Positions 27,695-37,406 of a stretch of 64,000 nucleotides of DNA are shown here, piece after piece; the first letter of the stretch is position 1, and every line of letters begins with the position of its first letter. Under the pieces are notes generated by a model. That model did no database searches. It saw nothing but the letters and a program-made list of their open reading frames with translations, and had not been told where the DNA came from. The DNA comes from Arcobacter caeni. Its GTDB lineage: Bacteria; Campylobacterota; Campylobacteria; Campylobacterales; Arcobacteraceae. The position numbers were made by a program, and so were the translations under genes. The stretch is taken from positions 84,888 to 148,887 of the forward strand of contig NZ_MUXE01000005.1 of the NCBI RefSeq assembly GCF_003063245.1. The letters are read 5' to 3'.

Positions 27695-29581
27695 ATGAGT
27701 GTAAAAGATATAAATAAAACTATTGAGCAATTAGTAAAAGAGTACAAAGAATCAGTACTTACTTACGAAAAAATCATTAAAATCTTTCCTAAAGCACCTT
27801 CTGGTCCAAACATTAAAAAACTTTTAGCATTGATTCAGTTATATAATGTAACTGTAATTAGTTCTCAAGAACAAGCAAAAAGAATGAATGCTGAAGAAGC
27901 TAAAAAAAGAAAAGAATTAAGAGAAAAATTAATAGAAAATGAAGACGATGTATACGATTTATTGAAGAATAAAGAGTTACTTGAATGGTCAAGATCAGAT
28001 TCTCCTGTTAGAATGTATTTAAGAGAAATGGGACAAATTCCATTACTTACTAAAGAAGAAGAGATAGAAATCTCTAAAAGAATTGAAATGGGTGAAGATA
28101 TTATTCTTGATGCTATTTGTTATGTACCTTACTTAATAGATTTCATTTTAGAATATAAAGAACCATTAGTAAATAGAGAAAGAAAAGTAAAAGAACTATT
28201 TAGAAATTTTGATGATGATTCTGAAAATGAAAATGAAGAAGAAGAAATCGAAGACGAAATTATTGAAGAAGAAGATTCTGAATCTTCAAATGATGATGAA
28301 GATAGTGAAAAAACTAGTGCTAAAAAGTTAAAAAAACTTGATAAAAGAGCGCAAACTATTATTGAAGCATTTAAAATATTAGAAAAAGCAAAAAAAGATT
28401 GGCTTAAATTTGCTGCAAAAGAAACTGCAAAATCAGATGATGAAACAGATCAAATGACTTTTAATTTAGCAGTTGCATTCAAAAAAAGAATTTTAAAAGA
28501 GGCTCTTTTAGATCTAGGACCTACTTCTAAATTAATTACAGAAATTGTAAAAGCAATGGAAACAGCTTTAAAATCTGATACAGGTTTTGATGGTGAATTA
28601 AAAAGATTAGAGTACAAATTACCTTTATTTAATGAAACTTTATTAAAAAATCATAAAAAGATTTTAGATAATATTGTGAATTTAACAAAAGCACAAATTA
28701 CATCTATGGTTCCAGAAGCAACTATGGTTTCTTCTTATATGGAAATTAAAAAACTTTTCCAAACAAAAGAAGCTTCTAAAGGTGGATTTGACTTAGCACC
28801 TGAGGAATTAAAAGATGTTCTTGAACAAATTAAAAGAGGTAAACAAATAACTGATACTTCTAAAACAAGAATGGCAAAATCAAATCTTAGACTTGTTGTA
28901 TCTATTGCAAAAAGATACACAAATAGAGGTTTACCATTCCTTGACTTAATTCAAGAAGGAAATATTGGTCTTATGAAGGCTGTTGATAAATTTGAGTATA
29001 AAAAAGGTTATAAATTCTCTACTTATGCAACATGGTGGATTAGACAAGCAATTTCTAGAGCAATTGCCGATCAAGCAAGAACTATTAGAATTCCTATTCA
29101 TATGATTGAAACTATTAATAGAATCAATAAAATCATTAGAAAAGGTATTCAAGAAAATGGTAAAGAGCCTGATGTTGATGAAATCGCAAAAGAAGTTGGA
29201 TTACCTGTTGATAAAGTTAAACAAGTAATTAAAATTACAAAAGAACCTGTATCTCTTGAAGCTCCTATTGGAAGCGACGATGATGGTAAATTTGGAGATT
29301 TTGTTCCTGATGAAAAAGCTCCAACACCTGTTGATAATATTATGAAAGAAGATTTACAAAATCAAATTGATCAAATACTAGGACAACTAAACGAAAGAGA
29401 ACAAGCAGTTATTAGAATGAGATTTGGTCTTATGGAAGATGCAAGTGATAGAACACTAGAAGAGATTGGAAAAGAACTTTCTGTAACAAGAGAAAGAGTT
29501 AGACAAATCGAATCAAGTGCTATTAAAAAACTTAAGCATCCAAAAGTAGGTAAAAATCTTAAAAATTATGTAGAAAGTTAA
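27695..29581 (+). CDS. rpoD: Primary sigma factor RpoD (sigma-70)
   Basis: A 628-residue housekeeping sigma factor. Region 1.2 has [19 protein letters not shown], the core-binding/-10 region 2 has [21 protein letters not shown] and [11 protein letters not shown] (about 410-450), and region 4 ends with [20 protein letters not shown] (about 585-605), the -35-reading helix-turn-helix. A strongly acidic tract (about 173-210) lies in the non-conserved region between 1.2 and 2. An AGAGAGAGG-type ribosome-binding site precedes the ATG. Confidence 0.98.
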   Translation: MSVKDINKTIEQLVKEYKESVLTYEKIIKIFPKAPSGPNIKKLLALIQLYNVTVISSQEQAKRMNAEEAKKRKELREKLIENEDDVYDLLKNKELLEWSRSDSPVRMYLREMGQIPLLTKEEEIEISKRIEMGEDIILDAICYVPYLIDFILEYKEPLVNRERKVKELFRNFDDDSENENEEEEIEDEIIEEEDSESSNDDEDSEKTSAKKLKKLDKRAQTIIEAFKILEKAKKDWLKFAAKETAKSDDETDQMTFNLAVAFKKRILKEALLDLGPTSKLITEIVKAMETALKSDTGFDGELKRLEYKLPLFNETLLKNHKKILDNIVNLTKAQITSMVPEATMVSSYMEIKKLFQTKEASKGGFDLAPEELKDVLEQIKRGKQITDTSKTRMAKSNLRLVVSIAKRYTNRGLPFLDLIQEGNIGLMKAVDKFEYKKGYKFSTYATWWIRQAISRAIADQARTIRIPIHMIETINRINKIIRKGIQENGKEPDVDEIAKEVGLPVDKVKQVIKITKEPVSLEAPIGSDDDGKFGDFVPDEKAPTPVDNIMKEDLQNQIDQILGQLNEREQAVIRMRFGLMEDASDRTLEEIGKELSVTRERVRQIESSAIKKLKHPKVGKNLKNYVES

Positions 29582-29585
29582 TTAA

Positions 29586-30266
29586 ATGAGTTTTTTTGAA
29601 GAGTGGGTCGAATTAGATTTAAATCCTATTTTATCTTTTTCATCTAGCTCAAAAATAATTTATTCAAATTCAGAAGCTCAATTTTTGTTAAATAGAATTA
29701 AACAAAAAGAGCTTTTTGATTTAGCGTTAACATATGCTCCAAAAACTTTTGGAGCATTAACCTCTTATATTGATTTAACAATTAAAAACTATATATTTTA
29801 CGCAATAACAGTTAGCTATGAGAATGAAGATGAAATTCATATGAAACTTTATAAAAGTGCTATGGTAAAAAAAGAATCTAAACTTAATATTAAAAACATC
29901 AATACAACAAATATCTTTACTTTAGTTGATTTAGCGATTTCTACAAGCAAAATAAAAAATGAAATTAATTTCATAAAAAATTATGATCCGTCTATTCCTG
30001 AGTTTAAATTGGATGCAAGTTCATTCATAAAGACATTAAATAGTGTTTTTGAAGTTTTTAAAAATAAAAATAATGTAACTTGCTCAATTTTATTAAAAAT
30101 TGGAGAGTACATTAAAATTGATAACATAAAATATTCTTTAATAAGTGTTGAAATTGTAGCAAATGAAAAAAGTGATTTTTCATCATTAAATATAAGAGAG
30201 ACTAATTCTTTTATTCTAACTTATGATGATTCTAAAGTAACTATTGATTTACCTTTAATTCTTTAA
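29586..30266 (+). CDS. Conserved hypothetical protein downstream of rpoD
   Basis: A 226-residue soluble protein without signal peptide or clear motif. The first about 110 residues (SFFEEWVELDLNPILSFSSS, then SEAQFLLNR) have the feel of a PAS-like or other small-molecule sensor fold, but this is a guess. It starts 4 bp after the rpoD stop and should be co-transcribed and possibly coupled. It ends at a bidirectional terminator. Confidence 0.6.
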   Translation: MSFFEEWVELDLNPILSFSSSSKIIYSNSEAQFLLNRIKQKELFDLALTYAPKTFGALTSYIDLTIKNYIFYAITVSYENEDEIHMKLYKSAMVKKESKLNIKNINTTNIFTLVDLAISTSKIKNEINFIKNYDPSIPEFKLDASSFIKTLNSVFEVFKNKNNVTCSILLKIGEYIKIDNIKYSLISVEIVANEKSDFSSLNIRETNSFILTYDDSKVTIDLPLIL

Positions 30267-30267
30267 A

Positions 30268-30300
30268 TTTTCAAAGCTTTTTCTCAAGAAGCTTTGAAAA
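30268..30300. terminator. Bidirectional terminator
   Basis: Perfect 12-bp stem TTTTCAAAGCTT / AAGCTTTGAAAA between convergent genes. The arms supply A/T tracts for both strands. Confidence 0.75.
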
Positions 30301-30828
30301 TAAAATTCCAATTGGAACTATTCCTAATCCTATAATAAATGCAATTGGTAAAAAAATCTTATTATTATTTAAAGCAAAAAAACCAAATATTAAGATTCCA
30401 TAACCTAAAATTCTATAAATTGATAAAAATCCACTTGCTGAAAAAAGAGTATTTTTAAAAGAATTTCTTTTTATCTTTGATTTTTCATCATTTAAAATCT
30501 CTTTTATCTTTTCAGTAGTTAACTCATTTTCTGGTATCTCATCATATTGCGTATATAAATCATATGGATCATCTATTTCATCGATTTTATCTCTATCATT
30601 ACCTTCATTTATTTGAGTTAAATCAAGATTTGACAATCTATTTTGGATATTTTTTCGATAAGATAAAAAAGAAGCAACAACAATAAATAAAGAAGATACA
30701 AAAGCAACTTGAGTATTTAATAGCCAAAATTTATTTTGAAAAAATAAAGAGTAAAAAATAATACAAAAGTCTAAAAGAATAAAGACCTTTGCAAATTTCA
30801 AAATTTCTGGATTAATCTTCATCATCAT
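30271..30828 (-). CDS. Membrane protein downstream of AtpI-like gene, unknown
   Basis: About 185 residues with two N-terminal hydrophobic segments, a charged acidic central region (DRDKIDEIDDPYDLYTQYDE), and two C-terminal hydrophobic segments. The frame extends further upstream (to 30933), but that part lies inside the atpI-like gene. The ATG cluster at 30822-30828, overlapping the atpI-like stop by up to 17 bp, is the likely start. No family recognised. Confidence 0.6.
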   Translation of the reverse strand: MMMKINPEILKFAKVFILLDFCIIFYSLFFQNKFWLLNTQVAFVSSLFIVVASFLSYRKNIQNRLSNLDLTQINEGNDRDKIDEIDDPYDLYTQYDEIPENELTTEKIKEILNDEKSKIKRNSFKNTLFSASGFLSIYRILGYGILIFGFFALNNNKIFLPIAFIIGLGIVPIGILFSKLLEKKL

Positions 30829-31126
30829 CTTTATCAAAAGATTTATCTCCATGTTTTGCTCTATAAGCATATCTTGGATCATTTTCCATACCCTCATACA
30901 CTTTTTGAGCTCTTTTATACGCTCTATAAACATTTACAATTGCGGCTGCAATTCCCCATGCAATACCAAGCCATAAAGTCCATGTATATCCAGTTAATTG
31001 CTTTAAACCATAACCAATACCAAAACCTATGATAATAGCAGCAACGATAGAAATACCTAAAGATAAACTATCAAGAGCAACTATTTTATCTTGGTGTTTT
31101 GGTTTATTTGTATTGTTATCTTCCAT
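30812..31126 (-). CDS. AtpI/AtpZ-like F1Fo ATP synthase-associated membrane protein
   Basis: A 104-residue protein with two membrane helices (LSLGISIVAAIIIGFGIGYGL and TLWLGIAWGIAAAIVNVY, in part), a glycine-rich first helix and a charged tail. This matches the AtpI/AtpZ family, which helps assemble the c-ring or transports Mg/Ca for ATP synthase. The ATP synthase genes are not in the window. It lies downstream of ppnP and hemL on the same strand. Confidence 0.75.
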   Translation of the reverse strand: MEDNNTNKPKHQDKIVALDSLSLGISIVAAIIIGFGIGYGLKQLTGYTWTLWLGIAWGIAAAIVNVYRAYKRAQKVYEGMENDPRYAYRAKHGDKSFDKDDDED

Positions 31127-31140
31127 TTAATAAACCAATT

Positions 31141-31458
31141 TTAATTTATAAAAGTACAACAATAATCTGTTATTTCTAATACTTTAATATCAAAACTACA
31201 ATTTGCAGGAACTTCAAAAAATCCACCAGCATCAATAGTCTCCCAATTACTATCACCACAAGCTATTAATATTTCGACACGACCAGCAATAATTTCCATA
31301 TGTTCTGCATCATTTGTACCAAAAGTGTATTCTCCTGGCATCATAATTCCTAATGTTTTTTTAACACCATTTTCATCTATAAAACTTCTACTTGTAACAT
31401 TTCCATCAAAATAGATATTTGCTTTTTTTGTTAATTCTACATTTTTAATTGTTGGCAT
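31141..31458 (-). CDS. ppnP: Pyrimidine/purine nucleoside phosphorylase (PpnP)
   Basis: A 105-residue single-domain cupin of the YaiE/PpnP (UPF0345) family. Recognisable are NIYFDGNVTSRSF, TLGIMMPGEYTF and EIIAGRVEI, with the C-terminal TDYCCTFIN. PpnP phosphorolyses a broad range of nucleosides. It lies 19 bp downstream of hemL. Confidence 0.88.
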   Translation of the reverse strand: MPTIKNVELTKKANIYFDGNVTSRSFIDENGVKKTLGIMMPGEYTFGTNDAEHMEIIAGRVEILIACGDSNWETIDAGGFFEVPANCSFDIKVLEITDYCCTFIN

Positions 31459-31477
31459 TTTTTTATTTCCTTTTTAT

Positions 31478-32758
31478 TTATAAATTTTTCATAATTTGGT
31501 TAGCTGCATTAATACAAGCATCAATATCTTCATTTGTAATTTTTGTACAAATAAAGCCTGTTTCATATTGCGAACAAGCAAAATAAAACCCTTTTTTTAG
31601 CATTTCATGATGAAATGTTGCAAATCTTTTGAAATCACAAAAACCTACTTCTTTGAAATTTTTAGGTTCTTTTTCACAAAAAAAGAAACCAAACATACTT
31701 CCTCTTGTATTAACTTGTAAAGGAATATTATTTTCATTTGCAACTCTTTTTAAACCATTTACAAGTCTTAAAGCTTTGACACTTAAATCATCATATATTT
31801 CTGGATTAGCTTTTAATTTTCGTAAACTAACTAATCCTGCAGCCATTGCAACTGGATTCCCACTTAAAGTTCCTGCTTGATAAACAGTTCCATCAGGACT
31901 TAAATATCCCATTATTCTTTTATTTGAAGCAAAAGCACCAACAGGCATTCCAGCACCAATTACTTTTCCAAAAGTAATTATGTCAGCTTTTGTTTTTGAA
32001 ATTCCACTTGCACCTTTTAATGAAGCTCTAAAACCTGACATTACTTCATCAAAAATCAATAAAGCATTATTTGCATCACAAAGTTCTCTACAAGCTTTTA
32101 AAAACTCTTCATCTGCTGGAACTAAACCCATATTTCCAGCAATCGGTTCAATAATAATACAAGCAATATCGCTACTATCAGTAAAACATTTTTTTAAATT
32201 TTCAATATTATTATATTCACACAATAATGTATGTTTTGTTAAATCAGCTGGAACTCCTGGACTACTTGGGCTTCCAAAAGTTGCCATTCCAGAACCTGCT
32301 TGAACTAAAAGTGAATCTGAGTGACCATGATAACAACCCTCAAATTTTACAATATCATTTTTTCCTGTAACTCCCCTTGCAAGTCTAATCGCACTCATTA
32401 CAGCTTCAGTTCCAGAGCTTACAAATCTTACTTTATCAATATTTTCAAACATCTCAACAATTTCATTTGCTAGTTGTGTTTCAAGAACGGTAGGAGCTCC
32501 AAAAGATAAACCTTTTTTTGCTGTTTCAATTACTGCATTTTCAATATCTTTATCACAATGACCAAAAATAAGCGGTCCCCAACTTTGTACAAAATCTAAA
32601 TACTTATTTCCATCTATATCGAATAAATAAGCACCCTCACCTTTTTCTATAAAAGGTGGAGTTCCTCCAACACTTTTAAAAGCCCGAACAGGTGAATCAA
32701 CTCCACCTGGAATTACTTCACAAGCTTCTTCATAAGCTTTTATTGATTTATTAAACAT
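31478..32758 (-). CDS. hemL: Glutamate-1-semialdehyde 2,1-aminomutase
   Basis: A 426-residue PLP enzyme that makes 5-aminolevulinate in C5 heme synthesis. It starts [19 protein letters not shown], and has the [18 protein letters not shown] phosphate site, [12 protein letters not shown], and the PLP lysine in [15 protein letters not shown]. It is the first gene of a hemL-ppnP-atpI-like unit. Its promoter overlaps that of the divergent TonB-like gene. Confidence 0.97.
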   Translation of the reverse strand: MFNKSIKAYEEACEVIPGGVDSPVRAFKSVGGTPPFIEKGEGAYLFDIDGNKYLDFVQSWGPLIFGHCDKDIENAVIETAKKGLSFGAPTVLETQLANEIVEMFENIDKVRFVSSGTEAVMSAIRLARGVTGKNDIVKFEGCYHGHSDSLLVQAGSGMATFGSPSSPGVPADLTKHTLLCEYNNIENLKKCFTDSSDIACIIIEPIAGNMGLVPADEEFLKACRELCDANNALLIFDEVMSGFRASLKGASGISKTKADIITFGKVIGAGMPVGAFASNKRIMGYLSPDGTVYQAGTLSGNPVAMAAGLVSLRKLKANPEIYDDLSVKALRLVNGLKRVANENNIPLQVNTRGSMFGFFFCEKEPKNFKEVGFCDFKRFATFHHEMLKKGFYFACSQYETGFICTKITNEDIDACINAANQIMKNL

Positions 32759-32789
32759 TCTATATTCCTATTAATCATTTATTAGTGTA

Positions 32790-32795
32790 ATTGTA
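32790..32795 (-). promoter_or_regulatory. -10 element for hemL
   Basis: Minus-strand TACAAT 32 bp upstream of the hemL ATG, one base away from the oppositely oriented -10 at 32797-32802. TAGGAAT serves as ribosome-binding site. Confidence 0.45.
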
Positions 32796-32796
32796 C

Positions 32797-32802
32797 TATA
32801 AT
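32797..32802 (+). promoter_or_regulatory. -10 element for TonB-like gene, abutting the start codon
   Basis: TGTACTATAAT with perfect hexamer TATAAT, only 6 bases before the ATG at 32809. The transcript would begin at or next to the A of the ATG. Confidence 0.55.
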
Positions 32803-32808
32803 CGCGCT

Positions 32809-33570
32809 ATGAAAATTATTATCCTAGCCTTTATTATTTCAATATCTTTGCATTTTTTTCTATTTAAGAAATATAATACTGATGAATTTAAAAAAAACCA
32901 TCAAATTAAAGAAGAAGTTGTAAAAAAATCTGATGTAAAGTTTGTAAAACTAAAAAAAGAAGAACCTATTGTAAATAAAATAATAGAAGAAAAAATTGAG
33001 CCAATTATTGAGAAAAAAGCTGAACTTCCAAAAATTAAAAAAGATGTAGTAAAAAAAGAGATTCAGAAAAAAGTTGAAAATAATAAAAAAATAGATTTTG
33101 AGAAATCAAAAGAATTACAAAAAAAAATAATAAATGAACAAATTGTAAATAATAAACAATCTCTCCAAGATAAAACATTAGAAGATTTTTTATCTCAAAA
33201 ACAACCTGTAAATAAAGAAATTCTAAATGAACTTCAAAAATTATATGGAGAAGAATATGATAAATTTACAAAAGTTCAAAAAGCATATTTAGAAAAAAAT
33301 TTAAACAATTTTCAAAGTATTACACAAAGAGTTTTAAATAGATTAGGTTATCCACCACTTGCTGCAAAGCTTAGAATTGGTGGAGTAAATGTTATAGAAT
33401 TTATGTTTCATCCAGATGGAAGTATTACAGGTTTAAGAGTAATAGATTCCTCTGGATACGCTGTTTTAGATGATTATTCATTGGAATTAATAGAGATTGC
33501 ATATAAAGATTATCCAAAACCTCAAACTGCAACAAAACTAAGATTCAATGTACAATATAGATTATATTAA
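32809..33570 (+). CDS. TonB-family C-terminal domain protein
   Basis: A 253-residue protein with an N-terminal membrane anchor (about 1-17), a Lys/Glu-rich, largely helical periplasmic linker (about 20-115) and a C-terminal TonB-like domain (RLGYPPLAAKLRIGGVNVIEF, in part, then a DGSITGLRVIDSSG segment). TonB couples the proton-motive force from ExbBD to outer-membrane receptors; the linker here is KE-rich rather than proline-rich. exbB/exbD are not adjacent. There is no ribosome-binding site before the ATG. Confidence 0.8.
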   Translation: MKIIILAFIISISLHFFLFKKYNTDEFKKNHQIKEEVVKKSDVKFVKLKKEEPIVNKIIEEKIEPIIEKKAELPKIKKDVVKKEIQKKVENNKKIDFEKSKELQKKIINEQIVNNKQSLQDKTLEDFLSQKQPVNKEILNELQKLYGEEYDKFTKVQKAYLEKNLNNFQSITQRVLNRLGYPPLAAKLRIGGVNVIEFMFHPDGSITGLRVIDSSGYAVLDDYSLELIEIAYKDYPKPQTATKLRFNVQYRLY

Positions 33571-33578
33571 GGAAAAAA

Positions 33579-34289
33579 ATGTCGACAAATAAAAACTATT
33601 TTTATAAACTAATAAGTGGAGAAACTTCTTTAGTTGTTGTTTTTTGGTTCTGGTTTATTTTTTTATCATTTTTAATTGAAGTTTTTTTTGAAATGTTTTT
33701 TATGCAAACAAAATATGCACAAAATAAAGAAAATTATTTAGAATTCTTTTTATATTTTATTATTTTAATTTATTCAATTTTAATATTTTCAGCTATTTTT
33801 AGAACAGCTAATAAATATAAAGGTTCAAGAATTTGGTCATTTTTTTCAAAGGCTTTAGTAAGTATTAATTTATTATTTTCTATAAATTTCTTCATTGAGG
33901 TTAGCAAATTTTACTTTTTTGAAGATTATGCTTTAGAAAAGGAAATTGAAAGTTTTAAAGATAAACTACCAATTCAAATAGATATGAATAGTACTTTAAT
34001 CGACATCTATAAAAAAGATAAAACAATTTATTATAAATACCAACTTCATGAAGTTTTTTTAGATGATAAAAATCTAAAAAATAAATTTAAAAAACAAATT
34101 CAAGACTCATTATGTGAAGATAGAAGTACTGTTGATTTATTAAAACGAGAATATATTTTGAATTATATGTATGTTGGTAAAAAACAAGAAGAAATAGTTG
34201 AAATTAAAACTGATAAAAAAGCTTGTGGTGATTCAATTGACGATTTAGAAATCTTAAATAATGTTTTAGAAAAACAAGGGATGATTTAA
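33579..34289 (+). CDS. Membrane protein, unknown, cotranscribed with TonB-like gene
   Basis: A 236-residue protein with three hydrophobic segments (about 18-40, 58-78, 88-108), then a charged soluble domain with two cysteines (SLCEDRS, KKACGDS). It starts 8 bp after the TonB-like gene with GGAAAAA upstream. No family recognised; membrane location and operon link are all that is supported. Confidence 0.55.
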   Translation: MSTNKNYFYKLISGETSLVVVFWFWFIFLSFLIEVFFEMFFMQTKYAQNKENYLEFFLYFIILIYSILIFSAIFRTANKYKGSRIWSFFSKALVSINLLFSINFFIEVSKFYFFEDYALEKEIESFKDKLPIQIDMNSTLIDIYKKDKTIYYKYQLHEVFLDDKNLKNKFKKQIQDSLCEDRSTVDLLKREYILNYMYVGKKQEEIVEIKTDKKACGDSIDDLEILNNVLEKQGMI

Positions 34290-34299
34290 CTCCCTTGTT
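34273..34299. terminator. Hairpin between convergent genes
   Basis: Perfect 9-bp stem AACAAGGGA / TCCCTTGTT, overlapping both stop codons. The minus-strand T-tract (GTTTTT) favours termination of rodA. Confidence 0.6.
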
Positions 34300-35404
34300 A
34301 TAACTTTCTTTCATAATTATATAAATTCATATACCTAAATGCTAATAGATTTTCCAAAATAGCAAATGTAACTATAAAATTAATAAATGAACTTCCACCA
34401 TAAGAGAATAATGGTAAAGGAAGCCCAACAACAGGAGCAAAACCTATAACCATCAAAATATTTACACTCATATTAAAAAAGATTAAAAGTCCTAAACCTG
34501 ATGCAAAAACTCTAATCATATAATCATCTTTAAAATAATAATTCATACTGAGTAAATGAATAATAATTAATGTATATAAAAATATTAATCCAATTGCACC
34601 AAGAAATCCATGTCTTTCAACAAAATATGCAAAAATAAAGTCGCTTGTTGCAATTGGTAAAAATTTCAATTGAGTTTGAGTTGCATCTTCACTTTGTTTT
34701 CCTGTTAAGCCACCTGAACCAATCGCAATAATAGATTGTTGAACATGATAACTTGGTTCTTCTGAAACAAAATCAGTAATTCTTTTTTTCTGATAATCTT
34801 TTATTAAATAAGTATAAATAAAAGGTGATGATATTCCTATTACAATAAGTATAGTTGCCCATATTTTCCAATTTATACCAATAATAAATAAAACACCATA
34901 ACCTACTAAAAGTAAAATCATTGCCGTTCCTAAATCAGGTTCTTTAGCAATTAATATAAATGGTAATAAAATATATACTGAAAAATAAAGAAAATCAGAT
35001 AAACCATAACCACCTTTTGGTGGTGGTTTGTGATAAATTAAATATCCAAGCATCAAAATGAATACAGGCTTTATTAATTCTGAGGGCTGAATCGTTGTAT
35101 TTAAAAAAGGTATAGGCAACCATCTTGTAGCACCTAATTTTGAAATACCTAAAAATTCGACAGCAATCAATAATATAATACCCAACCAATATAAAGTTGG
35201 TATAACTCTGATTTTTCTTCTAATAGGTAAAATAAAAACTATAAGAAATATAAAAATAGAAATTACATAATATACTAGTTGTTTATTAGCTAATCTTTCG
35301 TTTGTTTCACCAATTAAATGGTATGATATAAATATCAAAGGTAAAATAAATATTATTAACAAATAATCAAAATGGGAAATAATTCTTTTATCAAATAAAC
35401 GCAT
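34298..35404 (-). CDS. rodA: Rod-shape SEDS peptidoglycan glycosyltransferase RodA
   Basis: A 368-residue SEDS-family integral membrane protein with about ten membrane segments. It starts MRLFDKRIISHFDYLL, and has a KPVFILMLGYLIY segment, the conserved KEPDLGTAM loop with catalytic Asp, and the PLPLFSYGGSSFIN C-terminal signature. RodA polymerises lipid II during side-wall growth with PBP2. The length and N-terminus suit RodA/MrdB rather than FtsW. It is divergent from the pseudouridine synthase gene, with start codons only 20 bp apart. Confidence 0.92.
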   Translation of the reverse strand: MRLFDKRIISHFDYLLIIFILPLIFISYHLIGETNERLANKQLVYYVISIFIFLIVFILPIRRKIRVIPTLYWLGIILLIAVEFLGISKLGATRWLPIPFLNTTIQPSELIKPVFILMLGYLIYHKPPPKGGYGLSDFLYFSVYILLPFILIAKEPDLGTAMILLLVGYGVLFIIGINWKIWATILIVIGISSPFIYTYLIKDYQKKRITDFVSEEPSYHVQQSIIAIGSGGLTGKQSEDATQTQLKFLPIATSDFIFAYFVERHGFLGAIGLIFLYTLIIIHLLSMNYYFKDDYMIRVFASGLGLLIFFNMSVNILMVIGFAPVVGLPLPLFSYGGSSFINFIVTFAILENLLAFRYMNLYNYERKL

Positions 35405-35423
35405 AGTGAAAGAGTATCTAAAT

Positions 35424-36410
35424 ATGGATAAAAATTTTATTGTTTTTGAAACAAATAGATTAGATAAATTTCTAGCATCACAAATTGATGCTTCAAGAAA
35501 TCAAATAGAACAATTAATTAAAAAAGAGTATGTAAAAGTAGATGGAAAAGTAGTAAGTAAAACTGGTCTTAAATTAAAAGAAAATCAAAATATCGAAGTT
35601 CATTTCCCAGAAGCTGAACTAAATCCTAAAAAAGATGAAAATTTTGTAAAAGAGTCTTTAAAAGATAAAAATGTACAGATTATTTATGAAGATAATGATA
35701 TTTTAGTTATAAATAAACCTTATAATTTAACAGTTCATGATGCACCAAGTGTAAAAGATGCAACTTTAGTCGATTGGTTAAAACTAAATAATATCTCATT
35801 ATCAACTCTAAGTGGTGAAGAAAGACACGGAATTGTTCATAGATTAGACAAAGGAACAAGTGGTGTTATGGTTGTTGCAAAAACAAATCAAGCCCATGTT
35901 GGATTATCAAAACAATTAGAAGATAAAACTATGGGAAGATATTATTTAGCAATAATTGATATGCCATTAAAAGATAATATTATTATTGATAAACCAATAG
36001 CTAGAAATTCAAATAATAGATTAAAAATGTCAATTGAAGAAAATGGAAGATTTGCAAAATCTGCATTTAATAAAATTTCATTAAATGATAAAGAAAATTT
36101 TGAATTAATTGCTGCAAAATTATTTACCGGAAGAACTCATCAAATTAGAGTTCACTTAAGTTCGATAAATAGGCATATATTAGGTGATAATTTATATGGT
36201 TTTAAGGGCGAATTAAATAAAATAAATAGATTTTATTTGCATGCTTATTATCTTTATTTAACTCATCCTATGACAAATAAGCAAATGAGTTTCAAAGCAA
36301 ATTTACCAAATGATATGGATGAATTCCTAAATATTAATTTTCAAAAGGAGAATATAAATGACAAACTTAATGAAAACGACATCGTTAGCAACTTTAATAC
36401 TTTTATTTAG
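35424..36410 (+). CDS. RluA/RluD-family rRNA pseudouridine synthase
   Basis: About 328 residues: an N-terminal S4 RNA-binding domain (SRNQIEQLIKKEYVKVDGKVV, in part) and a catalytic domain with HRLDKGTSGVMVVAKT, where the Asp is the catalytic residue. It converts uridine to pseudouridine, probably in 23S rRNA. The ATG at 35424 follows GAAAGAG; an in-frame GTG at 35406 is possible. Its 3' end overlaps the next gene by 53 bp, giving a polar tail after FLNINFQKEN that is probably not part of the fold. Confidence 0.9.
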   Translation: MDKNFIVFETNRLDKFLASQIDASRNQIEQLIKKEYVKVDGKVVSKTGLKLKENQNIEVHFPEAELNPKKDENFVKESLKDKNVQIIYEDNDILVINKPYNLTVHDAPSVKDATLVDWLKLNNISLSTLSGEERHGIVHRLDKGTSGVMVVAKTNQAHVGLSKQLEDKTMGRYYLAIIDMPLKDNIIIDKPIARNSNNRLKMSIEENGRFAKSAFNKISLNDKENFELIAAKLFTGRTHQIRVHLSSINRHILGDNLYGFKGELNKINRFYLHAYYLYLTHPMTNKQMSFKANLPNDMDEFLNINFQKENINDKLNENDIVSNFNTFI

Positions 36411-37398
36411 TGGTTGTACAAATATCATTGATAACTTCAATGCTCCAACAAAACCAAGAGTAGATAATTCTATTGAAGTAGTAAATTATGATTCTATAAA
36501 ATCTATTCCCGATATGGCAAATATTGGATTTGAATGGGAAAAAGTAAATGACTCAAGAGTTATTGGTTACAATTTTTATAGAACAGAATTAGATAAAGGT
36601 TCAAATGAGTTAAAACTTGTAAAAACGATGGATAATAAATATGCAACTCATTATGTGGATAAAGGACTAGAGCCAAAAACTAGATATGCTTATCAAATAT
36701 CTTCAATAACAGCCGATGGTATTGAATCAAAAACAACTGATGCATATATTGTTCAAACTCTTCCTAGAATTGTCCCTGTTGAATTTATACAAGCAATCTC
36801 AAATTTACCGAAAAGTGTAAAATTAATTTGGAGACCACATACAGATACAAGAGTTGGTTATTATAGAATTGAAAAATATAATACTCTTTTAAATGAATGG
36901 ATACTTTTAAAAACAATTAAAGAAAGACTTCAAGTTGAATATTTAGATACTGGATTAGATGACAATACTAGCTATAAATATAGAATTAAAGCATTTAGTT
37001 TTGATGATGTAGAAGCAGCTCCTAGTAAAGTTGTTATAGGAAAAACAAAACCTTTACCAGCTAATGTTAGTAATATTCAAACAACAAATAATCAAGCTAA
37101 AAGAATTACAATAAGTTGGAATGCATCTAGTACAAGTGATGTTGTAAAATATGCAATATATAGAAGTTCATTTAGTATGTTAGGTTATTCAAAAATAAAA
37201 GAAGTTAATGCTGATACTTTACAATATACAGATACTACTGAAGATAGTGGAAAAGCTTATTATTATAAAATTGTAGCAATAGATAAAGATGGTCTTGAAA
37301 ATTATTCAAACTCTGTTCAAGGTATGAGTTTTAATTCTATTTCTAATCCAACTTCAAATTTAGCAAAAATTGAACTAAACCAAAATTATTATAACTAA
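36358..37398 (+). CDS. Fibronectin type III-repeat lipoprotein, FlpA-like
   Basis: A 346-residue lipoprotein: the lipobox LFSGC places lipidation at Cys20. The mature part has three fibronectin type III domains (about 45-140, 142-230, 235-330), with repeated motifs such as GYNFYRTE, YYRIEKY and KYAIYRSS. By family and by neighbours (pseudouridine synthase before, trmB-ftsE-ftsX after) it corresponds to FlpA of Campylobacter jejuni, a fibronectin-binding adhesin. Adhesin function here is inference. The ATG has a strong AAGGAG site that lies within the pseudouridine synthase gene. Confidence 0.85.
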   Translation: MTNLMKTTSLATLILLFSGCTNIIDNFNAPTKPRVDNSIEVVNYDSIKSIPDMANIGFEWEKVNDSRVIGYNFYRTELDKGSNELKLVKTMDNKYATHYVDKGLEPKTRYAYQISSITADGIESKTTDAYIVQTLPRIVPVEFIQAISNLPKSVKLIWRPHTDTRVGYYRIEKYNTLLNEWILLKTIKERLQVEYLDTGLDDNTSYKYRIKAFSFDDVEAAPSKVVIGKTKPLPANVSNIQTTNNQAKRITISWNASSTSDVVKYAIYRSSFSMLGYSKIKEVNADTLQYTDTTEDSGKAYYYKIVAIDKDGLENYSNSVQGMSFNSISNPTSNLAKIELNQNYYN

Positions 37399-37406
37399 GA
37401 AGATAA

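Noticed and set aside
30829..30933. N-terminal extension of the membrane protein gene inside the AtpI-like gene
   Set aside because: This is the out-of-frame shadow of a well-supported AtpI-like gene; an ATG cluster at the AtpI stop gives a sensible start.
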